NCBI RefSeq assembly: GCF_000385175.1
Contig: NZ_ARQJ01000033.1
Coordinates: 248,001 to 312,000 of the forward strand
Length of the DNA: 64,000 nt
Direction of reading: 5' to 3'
Source: Salinicoccus albus DSM 19776
GTDB lineage: Bacteria > Bacillota > Bacilli > Staphylococcales > Salinicoccaceae
In this document: positions 22,153-30,838 of the stretch, piece after piece
Layout of the letters: each line of letters starts with the position of its first letter
Position numbering within the stretch: position 1 is the stretch's first letter
Translations under genes and position numbers: made by a program
Notes under the pieces: generated by a model
Told to the model about the DNA's origin: nothing
Databases searched by the model: none
Seen by the model: the letters and a program-made list of their open reading frames with translations, nothing else

Positions 22153-22458
22153 CTATACCAACCCAGTAATGATCGCCCCGAATATCGCATTGAGCCCGCT
22201 CATAAATAATCTTATGACCAAAAGTAAAATGATTGGAGATAAATCCAGGACGCCGCCGAGCGGCGGAATCAGTTTTCTTACCGGTTCAAGCAGCGGTTCA
22301 TATATCTTACCCAGCACCTGTCCGACAACAGATTCCCTGAGGGCGGGCAGCCAGGAGCTTAAGATATAGATGATAAGCCCCCAGAAAAAGATTGGGAAAA
22401 CGGTGCTAATGAAACTTTGTATAAAAATGACGATATCTATAATTGTTTGATTATCCAA
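22153..22458 (-). CDS. ylmG: YggT/YlmG-family small membrane protein
   Basis: A 101-residue protein with two hydrophobic segments (about residues 8-32 and 70-98) joined by a loop containing the family signature LEPVRKLIPPLGG with LDLSPI. YggT/YlmG proteins are encoded in the sepF-ftsZ neighbourhood across Firmicutes; a role in septum-linked membrane organisation has been proposed, but the function is not settled. It begins 11 bases downstream of the sepF stop. Confidence 0.92.
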   Translation of the reverse strand: MDNQTIIDIVIFIQSFISTVFPIFFWGLIIYILSSWLPALRESVVGQVLGKIYEPLLEPVRKLIPPLGGVLDLSPIILLLVIRLFMSGLNAIFGAIITGLV

Positions 22459-22469
22459 AATAACTCTCC

Positions 22470-23099
22470 TTAAAATTCATCTGTCTGATCTTTCTCCTCA
22501 CTGATTTCCCCTTCAACTGCAACACTGTTGGGCGTGCAAAGGAAAATATCCGCACCGACTTTCTGGATGTCGCCGTCGAGTGCATACGCTGTCCCGCTCA
22601 AAAAATCGACGATGCGTTTCTTCGGTCCCTGATCCACTTTGGACAGATTGACCAATGCAGCACGTTCGTATTTAAGTTCATCCGCGATATCCTGTGTCTC
22701 AGAAAATACCCGAGGTTCAAAAAGACATACTTTTGTATCACTTGCCTGTGTTGCAGCCATTAGCGTCGTCTCCTTATCTCCCTTGATCGCTGTTTGCTTC
22801 TTTTCCTTTTCTTTGGATGTGGCAGCAGATTGTCTCCTCTTTGGCCCCCGGATACCTTTTGCCATCGTATTTTCAGACTCTCCATTTTCAGACTCTCCGC
22901 CGGTGTCTGTCTGTGCCTTGGAGACTCCCTTTTCGGGACGGCGTCTCCCAGATTGTTCCAGGCTTGTCACTTTGGAGTTTCCGGCGGGTTTCTCCTTGTG
23001 TTCAGGCTGCTGTTTGCCGGTATCTTCTTTCCCCTGTTCCGGCAGTTCTTCCTCATATTCGACAACAAACATGTCTTTAAAGAATTTTTTGATGGCCAT
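22470..23099 (-). CDS. sepF: Cell-division protein SepF
   Basis: Membrane-associated FtsZ partner that aligns FtsZ bundles at the septum. The N-terminus ([13 protein letters not shown]) is the amphipathic membrane-binding helix, and the C-terminal globular domain runs from VCLFEPRVF through [11 protein letters not shown] to FLCTPNSV. I use the ATG at 23099, five bases after AGGTGA, not the GTG upstream. At 209 residues it is longer than B. subtilis SepF (about 150) because of a long basic, Ser/Glu/Lys-rich linker at about residues 20-125. It lies between ylmE and ylmG. Confidence 0.95.
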   Translation of the reverse strand: MAIKKFFKDMFVVEYEEELPEQGKEDTGKQQPEHKEKPAGNSKVTSLEQSGRRRPEKGVSKAQTDTGGESENGESENTMAKGIRGPKRRQSAATSKEKEKKQTAIKGDKETTLMAATQASDTKVCLFEPRVFSETQDIADELKYERAALVNLSKVDQGPKKRIVDFLSGTAYALDGDIQKVGADIFLCTPNSVAVEGEISEEKDQTDEF

Positions 23100-23104
23100 G
23101 GCAT

Positions 23105-23746
23105 TCACCTGCTTTCCATAATTTTACTGCCAATACGCACGTATGTAGCACCTTTTTCTGCAGCAATCTGATAATCGTTGCTCATGCCCATACTGAGTTC
23201 ACTGATGTTTAGATTATCACTGTTTGATTGTTGAAGTGTCTCTCTCAGTTGGGCCATCCGGTCGAACACCTCAGCAATCAATGTTGCGTCATCAGTGGCC
23301 GGAGCCATTGTCATCAGCCCGATGATTTCAACTTTGCTGTATGTGCTTAAACGCTCCAGAAAATCCGGGACCTGATCGGGTGTCAGACCATGTTTGGATT
23401 CTTCTCCGGAAACATTGACCTGTATAAAGCATTTTACAATATGATCGCTGTATTGTTCAATTTTTTTGGCAATGCTCTCCCGGTCAAGTGAGTGCAGATA
23501 GTACAGGTCATCAATGATATGCTTGACTTTGCGGGATTGCAGCGTCCCGATGTAATGCAGGTTTGCATCATCCGGCAGCGCTTTTCGTTTTTCCAGAAAT
23601 CCTTCCGTGCGATTTTCACCAAAATCCCGGATTCCTGCTTCATACGCCTCAAGTGTTTCCTCCACTGTATGATATTTGGTGACTGCAATAATTTTAGTCC
23701 TGTCTGTAATTTGTGATTTGATGCATTCGTAGTTTTCCTTAATCAA
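23105..23746 (-). CDS. ylmE: YggS/YlmE-family pyridoxal-phosphate-binding protein
   Basis: PLP homeostasis protein of the YggS (PLPBP) family. The Schiff-base lysine is in IIAVTKYH, followed by [13 protein letters not shown], and the phosphate-binding end is [16 protein letters not shown] and VRIGSKIM. The 213-residue length is normal. The start is a TTG (23746), about ten bases after GGGAGG; no closer ATG fits. It follows pgeF by 4 bases and precedes sepF. Confidence 0.94.
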   Translation of the reverse strand: MIKENYECIKSQITDRTKIIAVTKYHTVEETLEAYEAGIRDFGENRTEGFLEKRKALPDDANLHYIGTLQSRKVKHIIDDLYYLHSLDRESIAKKIEQYSDHIVKCFIQVNVSGEESKHGLTPDQVPDFLERLSTYSKVEIIGLMTMAPATDDATLIAEVFDRMAQLRETLQQSNSDNLNISELSMGMSNDYQIAAEKGATYVRIGSKIMESR

Positions 23747-23750
23747 TCCT

Positions 23751-24521
23751 TTAATTCCTCCCTATGAAAGCAAGCGCTCTTCCTGTCCGGCCTTTTTCAA
23801 TACGAAATGAAAAGAATTTCTCCAGATCTTCAGTGCCATATGCTGATGTATAAACGAATCCGGGCAGTACTCCGCTGGATAGAGCCTGATGCTTATTCAC
23901 AGTTTTTAAGTCAAGATCATATCCTGAATCATGTGTCCGAAATGCTCCCTTTGGCAGCCCCGATTCTTTAAGGATATCGATCACAGTGTGATCCACAGTA
24001 TATCTGGAACCGCTGATGCTGACGCCGATCATGACTGCAAGGTCAGCTGGATCGCCGTGGTATGTGTTAATGATGCTGCCGGTAATATTATGGGAAGTCC
24101 CCCGCCATCCGGCATGGGCGAGTCCGATAAAATCATCCTTCATGCTCCATACATAAACGGGGACACAGTCCGCAAAATTCATTGTGAGCAGAAGCCCGGT
24201 ATCGTATGTAAAAATACCGTCCACATTGTATAGGGAATCGGACAGCTCACGGACATTGGTACCCGCATCCGCTTTGAACACTTCAGCGATGCCTCTGCCA
24301 TGCTTCTGAATCGGAAGTATCCAGGATTCTGGATCAAAACCGATTTCATTGGCCAGCAATTTTTGATGCTGATGCACATTTTCGGCTTGGTCGTCTATAT
24401 AGAGTGCCATATTAAAACTGTTTTCAGGGTACCGGCTCAAACCGTTATTCCTTTTTGTATACCCAAGCGTGAGGCCATCACGGTTGATCCCGACATAATG
24501 ATGATGATTCTCCAAATCCAT
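23751..24521 (-). CDS. pgeF: PgeF/YlmD laccase-domain protein (DUF152 family)
   Basis: Member of the multicopper-oxidoreductase-like DUF152 family. Members have been described as purine-nucleoside-cleaving enzymes (LACC1-like) and as peptidoglycan editing factors that remove L-Ser misincorporated by MurC. The zinc/copper-type site residues are visible in MNFADCVPVYVW (Cys) and GLAHAGWRGT (His), with an earlier conserved QKHG. The 256-residue length is normal. GAGGTG lies five bases before the ATG. It sits just after the ftsZ terminator, so it depends on read-through or an unseen promoter. Confidence 0.9.
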   Translation of the reverse strand: MDLENHHHYVGINRDGLTLGYTKRNNGLSRYPENSFNMALYIDDQAENVHQHQKLLANEIGFDPESWILPIQKHGRGIAEVFKADAGTNVRELSDSLYNVDGIFTYDTGLLLTMNFADCVPVYVWSMKDDFIGLAHAGWRGTSHNITGSIINTYHGDPADLAVMIGVSISGSRYTVDHTVIDILKESGLPKGAFRTHDSGYDLDLKTVNKHQALSSGVLPGFVYTSAYGTEDLEKFFSFRIEKGRTGRALAFIGRN

Positions 24522-24533
24522 AACTGCACCTCA

Positions 24534-24567
24534 AAAAATAAGTCAGAAAGGCGCGCCTTTCTGACTT
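24534..24567 (-). terminator. Terminator after ftsZ
   Basis: A 28-base perfect palindrome (24540-24567) is followed on the minus strand by TTATTTTTTG. Confidence 0.88.
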
Positions 24568-24577
24568 AAAAACTATT

Positions 24578-25714
24578 TTATCGTCTGCGCCTTGAACGGT
24601 TTCTCAAGAATGTAGGCACTTCGTAATCTTCATCTGAATCGGAAGAGATTGAAGTATCCGTGTCAGCTTCTCTTTGTGAAGGCGGATCTTCATGTCTTAA
24701 CGGAGAAGTGGGGGACACCGACTCTCTTCTTTCTTCTCTTTCCGGTGTACGGTTGATAGTTTTTTCATTGAAACCAGTGGCAATAACTGTGATTACAATT
24801 TCATCTTCCAGTTCGGGATTGATCACCGTACCGAAAATCATATTTACATCCTCATCCGCTGCATCCTGGACAATATCGGCCGCTTCCTGTGCTTCAAACA
24901 GCGACAGTGATTCCCCGCCCGTAATGTTCATGAGCACGCCCTGTGCACCAACGATTGATGTCTCAAGCAACGGGCTTGAAATTGACTTTTTAGCTGCTTC
25001 AACAGCTCTGTTTTCACCGCTGGAGACACCGATGCCCATCAACGCAGAGCCCTGGTTAGTCATTATGGTTTTAACGTCTGCAAAGTCCAGGTTTACTTCC
25101 CCGCTGACAGCAATCAGATCGGATATACCCTGAACCCCCTGGCGCAGTACATTATCCGCTTCTTTGAACGCTTCCATCATTGGAGTAGACTTGTCAACGA
25201 TATCAAGCAGACGGTCGTTCGGAATGACGATTAATGTATCTACGGCTGCTTTCATCGCATCTACACCTGCGGATGATTGTGTCTGGCGCTTCCTGCCTTC
25301 AAAAGAAAACGGACGGGTTACAACACCCACCGTGAGTGCCCCCATTTCCTTTGCGATTTTAGCAACGATCGGTGCAGCACCTGTGCCTGTTCCGCCACCC
25401 ATACCCGCAGTGACGAACACCATATCGGCACCCTGTATCGCATCTTCGATCTGCTCCCGGGATTCCTCAGCGGCTTTCTTTCCGATGTCCGGATTAGCCC
25501 CGGCCCCCAGTCCGCGCGTCAGTTTTTCGCCGACCTGTATTTTGGATTCCGCTTTGGATAGATTCAAAGCCTGGCCATCGGTATTGATAGCAATGAATTC
25601 GACATTCTGCATACCATCATCAATCATGCGGTTGACTGCATTGTTACCGCCGCCGCCGACGCCAATGACTTTTAATGATGCATTATGGTTGAAACCTTGT
25701 TCAAATTCTAACAT
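24578..25714 (-). CDS. ftsZ: Cell-division GTPase FtsZ
   Basis: Tubulin-like GTPase that forms the Z-ring. The GTP-binding signature GGGTGTGA is at residues 106-113, and the T7 loop with NLDFADV supplies the catalytic Asp. The disordered acidic linker ends in the conserved tail [10 protein letters not shown] followed by a basic RRRR end; the tail binds FtsA and SepF, both encoded here. The 378-residue length is normal. It follows ftsA by 27 bases with a GGGAGG site. Confidence 0.98.
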   Translation of the reverse strand: MLEFEQGFNHNASLKVIGVGGGGNNAVNRMIDDGMQNVEFIAINTDGQALNLSKAESKIQVGEKLTRGLGAGANPDIGKKAAEESREQIEDAIQGADMVFVTAGMGGGTGTGAAPIVAKIAKEMGALTVGVVTRPFSFEGRKRQTQSSAGVDAMKAAVDTLIVIPNDRLLDIVDKSTPMMEAFKEADNVLRQGVQGISDLIAVSGEVNLDFADVKTIMTNQGSALMGIGVSSGENRAVEAAKKSISSPLLETSIVGAQGVLMNITGGESLSLFEAQEAADIVQDAADEDVNMIFGTVINPELEDEIVITVIATGFNEKTINRTPEREERRESVSPTSPLRHEDPPSQREADTDTSISSDSDEDYEVPTFLRNRSRRRR

Positions 25715-25741
25715 TTTTATATTTCCTCCCAGTCATTCTTC

Positions 25742-27202
25742 TTACTCAAACAAGTTTTTAAAGAGCTTTTTCATATAGGCGCGATAGTCTTTTGATTTAC
25801 CAGACCGTTCACCACTGTCTTCGCTTCTTGTCACCGGTTCTTCCGACTGGTCTGTATCATAGGCGTAGTCGGAATACTCTTCATCGGCATGTGGTTCCTG
25901 AACCTTTTCACCACTCTGGGATTCATCAGCAGATGCTTCTTCGAGCTGGCGTGTGTTCGTTTCCCTGCGCTTGTTGAAAAGCCCTTTGAAGAAGCTTTGG
26001 GATTCCTCATTCCCAGTCCCCGTTTCAGCCTCTTCATGCTCAGTCTCATAATTATCAATTATAACATATTCAAGAAGTTCATCAAACATAATTCCACTGG
26101 AGATGGTGGCAATTGCACTTGAAAATTCAGGTTTCCTGGCTCCCATCTGTCTGGGGATATGAACCCTGACCTTCTCAGTGACAAGATCCTGCATCAATTC
26201 TTTCACCCCGAGCAGATTGGCACTCCCGCCTGTAATGATAAACCCGCCGTTCACTTTCGTGACGCCCTGGGTCTGAAGCTTTTCAAACACGCCCATGAGG
26301 AGTTCTTCCATCCTCAGTTCGATGATGTCCGACAGATCTTTTGGTGTCACTTCGATGTCGTCACCCCCGTCCCGCTGGGGGACCATCACGATGTCTTCAG
26401 CGGAAGCCATATCGTAAAAAGCATGGCCGTACTGCTGTTTCATCTTTTCCGCAGCTTCAAATGATGTATTGAAGGCTTCGGACAGATCATTGGTGATATG
26501 GTTGCCTCCGACCGGCAGGCTGCCGGCACCTTTCAGTGTACCTCTTTCATAAAATCCGAACTGGGTCAGTTCGGCGCCGATATCGATCACTGTGCCTCCA
26601 AGTTCCACTTCCGACTCGGAGAGCAGATGCTGATAGTTGACAGCGTCCGAATATACATCCATCACGGTCATACCTGCGTCCTCAACACATTTGACCGCAT
26701 TGATCAGCAGACTGCGGTTGATAAGGATGACACCGGCGGATACAGAAAGTGACTGTGTCGCTATCATCTCCTTCGGATCCATCACCTCATGAAGATCATC
26801 TACTTTAAAGTGGTTGGGGTACACGGTAATCACTTCTCTATCCCCGTGCATGGCCTTTTCTCTCAGGGATTCCAAAAGATCTTCAATGTGCGTTCCATTA
26901 ATCTCTGTGGAAACACCCCCAAAGCGCAATTCCTCTTCACCGGTGATGAATTGGGTATCTGTTATCGGCATTTTCAGAAAAACTTCATCAATATCTACAC
27001 CCGAAGCAATCTTTGCCTTTTTAATCGTATCTTTTATAGCATTTCTTGCCAGTTCAAAATCTTTGACCATCCCTTTGGATATCCCGTCAGTAAAGGTCTG
27101 GCCCGTGCCTATGACGTTCACGCCATCATGGAACTTCTCACCGACCACCGCTTTGACACTGGTAGAACCGATATCAAGGGCAACATAATAATGTTCCTTC
27201 AA
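25742..27202 (-). CDS. ftsA: Cell-division protein FtsA
   Basis: Actin-like ATPase that anchors FtsZ to the membrane. Phosphate-binding (ALDIGSTSVKAV) and adenosine-binding (GGFIITGGSANLLGVKEL) motifs flank the 1C subdomain. An acidic linker of about 90 residues ends in the amphipathic helix YRAYMKKLFKNLF, the membrane-targeting sequence. The start is a TTG at 27202, eight bases after AGGAGG; the next Met is internal. A 114-base gap to divIB holds a probable promoter, so ftsA-ftsZ can be expressed apart from the upstream cell-wall genes. Confidence 0.97.
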   Translation of the reverse strand: MKEHYYVALDIGSTSVKAVVGEKFHDGVNVIGTGQTFTDGISKGMVKDFELARNAIKDTIKKAKIASGVDIDEVFLKMPITDTQFITGEEELRFGGVSTEINGTHIEDLLESLREKAMHGDREVITVYPNHFKVDDLHEVMDPKEMIATQSLSVSAGVILINRSLLINAVKCVEDAGMTVMDVYSDAVNYQHLLSESEVELGGTVIDIGAELTQFGFYERGTLKGAGSLPVGGNHITNDLSEAFNTSFEAAEKMKQQYGHAFYDMASAEDIVMVPQRDGGDDIEVTPKDLSDIIELRMEELLMGVFEKLQTQGVTKVNGGFIITGGSANLLGVKELMQDLVTEKVRVHIPRQMGARKPEFSSAIATISSGIMFDELLEYVIIDNYETEHEEAETGTGNEESQSFFKGLFNKRRETNTRQLEEASADESQSGEKVQEPHADEEYSDYAYDTDQSEEPVTRSEDSGERSGKSKDYRAYMKKLFKNLFE

Positions 27203-27246
27203 CTCGTCTGCCTCCTAGCAAGCTTTTCAGTTTTTTCTCTAAATAC

Positions 27247-27275
27247 AGTTTACATTATACCTTCTATATTGTGAA
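27247..27275 (-). promoter_or_regulatory. Probable sigma-A promoter of ftsA-ftsZ
   Basis: On the minus strand, TTCACA (27275-27270) and TAAACT (27252-27247) are separated by 17 bases in the AT-rich 114-base divIB-ftsA gap. An overlapping TATAAT just upstream could serve an alternative start. Confidence 0.6.
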
Positions 27276-27316
27276 CTATTAACTTGGAATAGTAAAGCAA
27301 AAATACGACTGAAAAA

Positions 27317-28489
27317 TCACTCCTCAGACGCTTCAGAACGATCCCCGAAATTCTGGAGAGCATCTTTCACCTCAACGAGTGATCCGTTCACATCCTCGAT
27401 ATAACCGGCCTGAACAGGCTCTTCATAAATCCCCTGTTTAATCTCTCTGGCCTCTTCAGAACCATAGGGGAGAAAACTGCTGCCGATCTCAAGATCAATC
27501 ACGCCGCTTGTCGCTTCATCACCGATTTCATCGCGCATGCCGATATAATGGTTCATCTTATCAGCGACAGTCCGGTAATCTGCCACCACTTCCTGGCCGT
27601 CATTCATAAACATATGAATGCGGGTGGAAGAAGCATCCGACGGACGGTAATAAATTTCCGATATCCCTTCGAGGATTGCAGGTTCGATATCATTGAGATT
27701 ATTGACCAGGGTATCGAACTCTTCACCTTCAAAGTAATGAATGATTGGCGCATTTTCAGGCTCCTGCGGATAGCCTCTTAACACCCGTCTGTTTTCCAGT
27801 ACAGGATAATGACTGCCTTCATTTGAAACATATGCCAACGGGCGGAACTCCTGAACATTGACCTCAATACCGTGCCACCAGTTACGTTCTACGGTGACAT
27901 TTTCTATTGCCGGCAGGAGTTCAATATTATCTTCAGCCCTGCCGAGATTGGCACTGAACATTTTATCTCCGGCACTGATTTGGAGGCGTTCTGCCAGTTC
28001 TTCATCACTGATCAGTGAGTTCCCTGAAATATCCACTTGCTTTACATTGCTGGCGTCCGAAAATACATACCATAGGAGCATCCCGGAAAATAAGATGATC
28101 AGGATGAACAGACCCGTATAAACAAACGAACGCTTCGGTTTTTTGAAAAACCGCTTAAAGTCAGTCTTTTGCATTTTTTTTGCCGGCTGACTCTTTTCCC
28201 GTCCCTTGCCCTCTTCGGATGATTCAGAAATATTGATCTCGCTGTCCCACCGGCTGAATGTCTCTATGTCCTCGTCACCCGGTTCATCCGCATGGTTTTC
28301 AATCACCGGCGCATCCGCCTCTTCTGTATCACTTTCCGGGGTATGTACCGGCTCACCTGCGTCCTCTGATGCCTCACTTTCTTCATCGGGCTCGCCTTCA
28401 AGACGCGACGCAATCGGGTCTTCTTCTGACTCTCTGCGCTTCCCTTTCAATTTCTTTTTCATCTCATCAATATCCGGACGGTCCTTCAT
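27317..28489 (-). CDS. divIB: Cell-division protein DivIB (FtsQ)
   Basis: Bitopic divisome protein that, with FtsL and DivIC, regulates septal PBP1/FtsW. There is an acidic cytoplasmic tail of about 135 residues, one membrane segment (FVYTGLFILIILFSGMLLWYV), then the extracellular POTRA domain (VKQVDISGNSLISDEEL) and beta domain, and a short tail. The 390-residue length with a long N-terminal tail resembles staphylococcal DivIB rather than the short bacillar form. The GGGGGTGA site precedes the ATG. It lies between murD and ftsA. Confidence 0.94.
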   Translation of the reverse strand: MKDRPDIDEMKKKLKGKRRESEEDPIASRLEGEPDEESEASEDAGEPVHTPESDTEEADAPVIENHADEPGDEDIETFSRWDSEINISESSEEGKGREKSQPAKKMQKTDFKRFFKKPKRSFVYTGLFILIILFSGMLLWYVFSDASNVKQVDISGNSLISDEELAERLQISAGDKMFSANLGRAEDNIELLPAIENVTVERNWWHGIEVNVQEFRPLAYVSNEGSHYPVLENRRVLRGYPQEPENAPIIHYFEGEEFDTLVNNLNDIEPAILEGISEIYYRPSDASSTRIHMFMNDGQEVVADYRTVADKMNHYIGMRDEIGDEATSGVIDLEIGSSFLPYGSEEAREIKQGIYEEPVQAGYIEDVNGSLVEVKDALQNFGDRSEASEE

Positions 28490-28507
28490 CAGCTCACCCC
28501 CATTTTA

Positions 28508-29848
28508 CTATTCCCCGAGACTGCTAAATCCTTCTTTGAAATGATCTCCCCGCGCTTCATAATCCTTGTACTGATCCCAGCTTGCACATGCCGGTGAAAA
28601 CAATACAATATCCTTTGACTGACAAATCTCCGCAGCTCTTAATATGGCATCATAAGGATTCTCAACGACATCATATGTTTTTTGGGTCCTTTCGGCCAGA
28701 GCGGAAAATTTTTCAGCGGTCTCACCAAAAGTGATGATTGTTCTGACCGGTTCTGTCTCAGGTATCAATTCATCCACAGACTGTCCGCGGTCCAGTCCGC
28801 CCGCAATCCAGATAATTGGTGTGTTGAAACTTTTCAAAGCGAAAGATGTGGCAAGGTTATTGGTCGCTTTTGAATCATTATAGAAACCTGCACCTTTGAA
28901 ATCGCCCAGATATTCCATACGATGCGGGATACCGCCGAATGCTTTTAGCGTTTGTATGACCCCCTCGTCAGTTGCTCCATGATGTTTGGCGGCCAGCAGA
29001 GCGGCCAGCATATTTTCATGATTATGCATCCCTGCCATTTTCACTTCATCCAAATGGATCATCGATCTATTTTGATAAGTAATCATGCCGTTCTGGATGT
29101 GGGCTGCTGCCTCAGTGTCCGCAGAAAAATATTCAATATCATATGGCAGCTGCAAATTGCCGAGCTTTTCCCGCTGCCCTCCGTTGAATATCAACTTGTC
29201 ATCCGCTGCCATATTTGTCAGCAGGTTCAGCTTTGCCCGGACATAATTCTCCCATGTGCCATGAAAGTCCAGATGTGCCTCATAAATATTTGTAATAACT
29301 GCTGTATCGGGCTTGAAATCATATACTGACATCAGCTGGAATGAAGAAAGTTCCATTACGAGGATGTTATCCGCTCCAGCCTCTCTGACAGCACTTGTCG
29401 CCGGAAAGCCGATGTTGCCGCAGAGGATCGGTTTCAATCCGGAGGCTTCCAGCATTTCACCAATCAGGTGAGTGACAGTCGTTTTACCGTTCGTTCCCGT
29501 GATACCAATGATTGGCGCTTCTGAAATATGGAAGGCAATTTCTATTTCAGTCATAATTGGAATCTGTCTCTCTAATGCTTCCTGCAAAAAATCAATTGTA
29601 TACGGGATTCCCGGGTTTTTCACAATGAGCTCTGCATCATTCAACAGGCTCGTCGGATGATGGCCGTCAACAATTTCAACACCCAGCCCTTTCAGTTTCT
29701 GTCTGAGCGTCTCATCAGCAATGATCTCATTCGTGGACAAAACAACATCCGCATCGAGTTCAACGAGTGCAGAAACGGCACTTCTGCCGCTTCTGCCATA
29801 ACCAAGAACGACCACTCTTTTATTTTTGAAACCTTCATAATGTTTCAT
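28508..29848 (-). CDS. murD: UDP-N-acetylmuramoylalanine-D-glutamate ligase
   Basis: Adds D-Glu to UDP-MurNAc-L-Ala in the cytoplasm. The ATP P-loop GTNGKTT is at residues 118-124, the central Mur ligase domain contains the NIYEAHLDFHGTWENY segment, and the C-terminal domain carries YNDSKATN and the IAGGLDRG segment. The 446-residue length is normal. Its ATG is one base beyond the mraY stop, so the two genes are tightly linked. Confidence 0.97.
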   Translation of the reverse strand: MKHYEGFKNKRVVVLGYGRSGRSAVSALVELDADVVLSTNEIIADETLRQKLKGLGVEIVDGHHPTSLLNDAELIVKNPGIPYTIDFLQEALERQIPIMTEIEIAFHISEAPIIGITGTNGKTTVTHLIGEMLEASGLKPILCGNIGFPATSAVREAGADNILVMELSSFQLMSVYDFKPDTAVITNIYEAHLDFHGTWENYVRAKLNLLTNMAADDKLIFNGGQREKLGNLQLPYDIEYFSADTEAAAHIQNGMITYQNRSMIHLDEVKMAGMHNHENMLAALLAAKHHGATDEGVIQTLKAFGGIPHRMEYLGDFKGAGFYNDSKATNNLATSFALKSFNTPIIWIAGGLDRGQSVDELIPETEPVRTIITFGETAEKFSALAERTQKTYDVVENPYDAILRAAEICQSKDIVLFSPACASWDQYKDYEARGDHFKEGFSSLGE

Positions 29849-29849
29849 G

Positions 29850-30827
29850 CTACATCGCTCCTAACATAACACCGATGACACCGAAGAGAGCGCCTGTCAT
29901 CCAGAATACGGCAACAATTTTCCATTCACCCCAACCAACAAGTTCAAAATGGTGATGAATCGGTGTCATTTTGAATATCCTTCTGCCTGTCAGTTTGTAT
30001 GATGCAACCTGCAGCATCACCGATGCCGTTTCTATCACAAAAACGATGCCGATGATGAGCAGCAGCAGGCTCTCATTCAACATGATGGATACAGTGGCGA
30101 GGGTGCCGCCGAGTGCGAGTGAACCTGTATCCCCCATAAAAAGCTTAGCCGGATATTTATTGTATACAAGGAAGCCCAGAAGCGCGCCGATGATGATCAC
30201 AAGAAATACAGCCGTTTCCAGCTCGCCGCGTATTAATGCGATACCCAGGAAGCTGCCGAAGGCGATGATCGCTAAACCTGTAGCAAGACCGTCCAGCCCG
30301 TCGGTCAGATTGACTGCATTTGAAAAGCCGACCTGCCAGAAAACAATCCAGACGATGAATAGAAATCCAAGGGGGATTTCAAAATCCGTTCCCGGGACGA
30401 TAAGGCCGGTTACAATATCAGGAATTGCATTGGTCATGATGAAGTATACGATTACCGATACTGCAATCTGTGCCAGAAATTTCTGCTTGGAGGTCAGGCC
30501 TGTATTATCTTTTTTTACAACGATAATATAGTCATCGATAAAGCCGATTAAGCCAAAACCGACCGTCACGATTACAAGAACAAGCATCTTATATGAATCA
30601 TCCACAAAAAACAGCGAAGCCAATGCAAACAATATCACGGGAATCAGGTAAGTCAGGCCGCCCATCGTCGGTGTACCCGTTTTCACCTGATGGCTCTGGG
30701 GGCCTTCTTTTCTAATCGATTGTCCAAATTTCATACGCTTTAAAACGGGGATGGCCATCGGCACCAATACTGCAGTAAGCAGAAAGGCGGCAAGGCCGAT
30801 TATAAACATTGGCAGTAAATTAAACAT
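29850..30827 (-). CDS. mraY: Phospho-N-acetylmuramoyl-pentapeptide transferase
   Basis: Integral membrane enzyme that makes lipid I from UDP-MurNAc-pentapeptide and undecaprenyl phosphate. About ten hydrophobic segments are visible. The DDY (FIDDYIIV) and NLTDGLDGLATG motifs and the C-terminal MTPIHHHFE loop are intact, matching the catalytic Asp and His residues of the family. The 325-residue length is normal. A strong GGAGG site lies in the short gap after pbp1. Confidence 0.97.
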   Translation of the reverse strand: MFNLLPMFIIGLAAFLLTAVLVPMAIPVLKRMKFGQSIRKEGPQSHQVKTGTPTMGGLTYLIPVILFALASLFFVDDSYKMLVLVIVTVGFGLIGFIDDYIIVVKKDNTGLTSKQKFLAQIAVSVIVYFIMTNAIPDIVTGLIVPGTDFEIPLGFLFIVWIVFWQVGFSNAVNLTDGLDGLATGLAIIAFGSFLGIALIRGELETAVFLVIIIGALLGFLVYNKYPAKLFMGDTGSLALGGTLATVSIMLNESLLLLIIGIVFVIETASVMLQVASYKLTGRRIFKMTPIHHHFELVGWGEWKIVAVFWMTGALFGVIGVMLGAM

Positions 30828-30838
30828 TTTGTCCTCCT

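Noticed and set aside
25164-25778. 204-codon plus-strand frame opposite ftsZ
   Set aside because: Proline/serine-rich mirror of the ftsZ coding sequence with no start signal.
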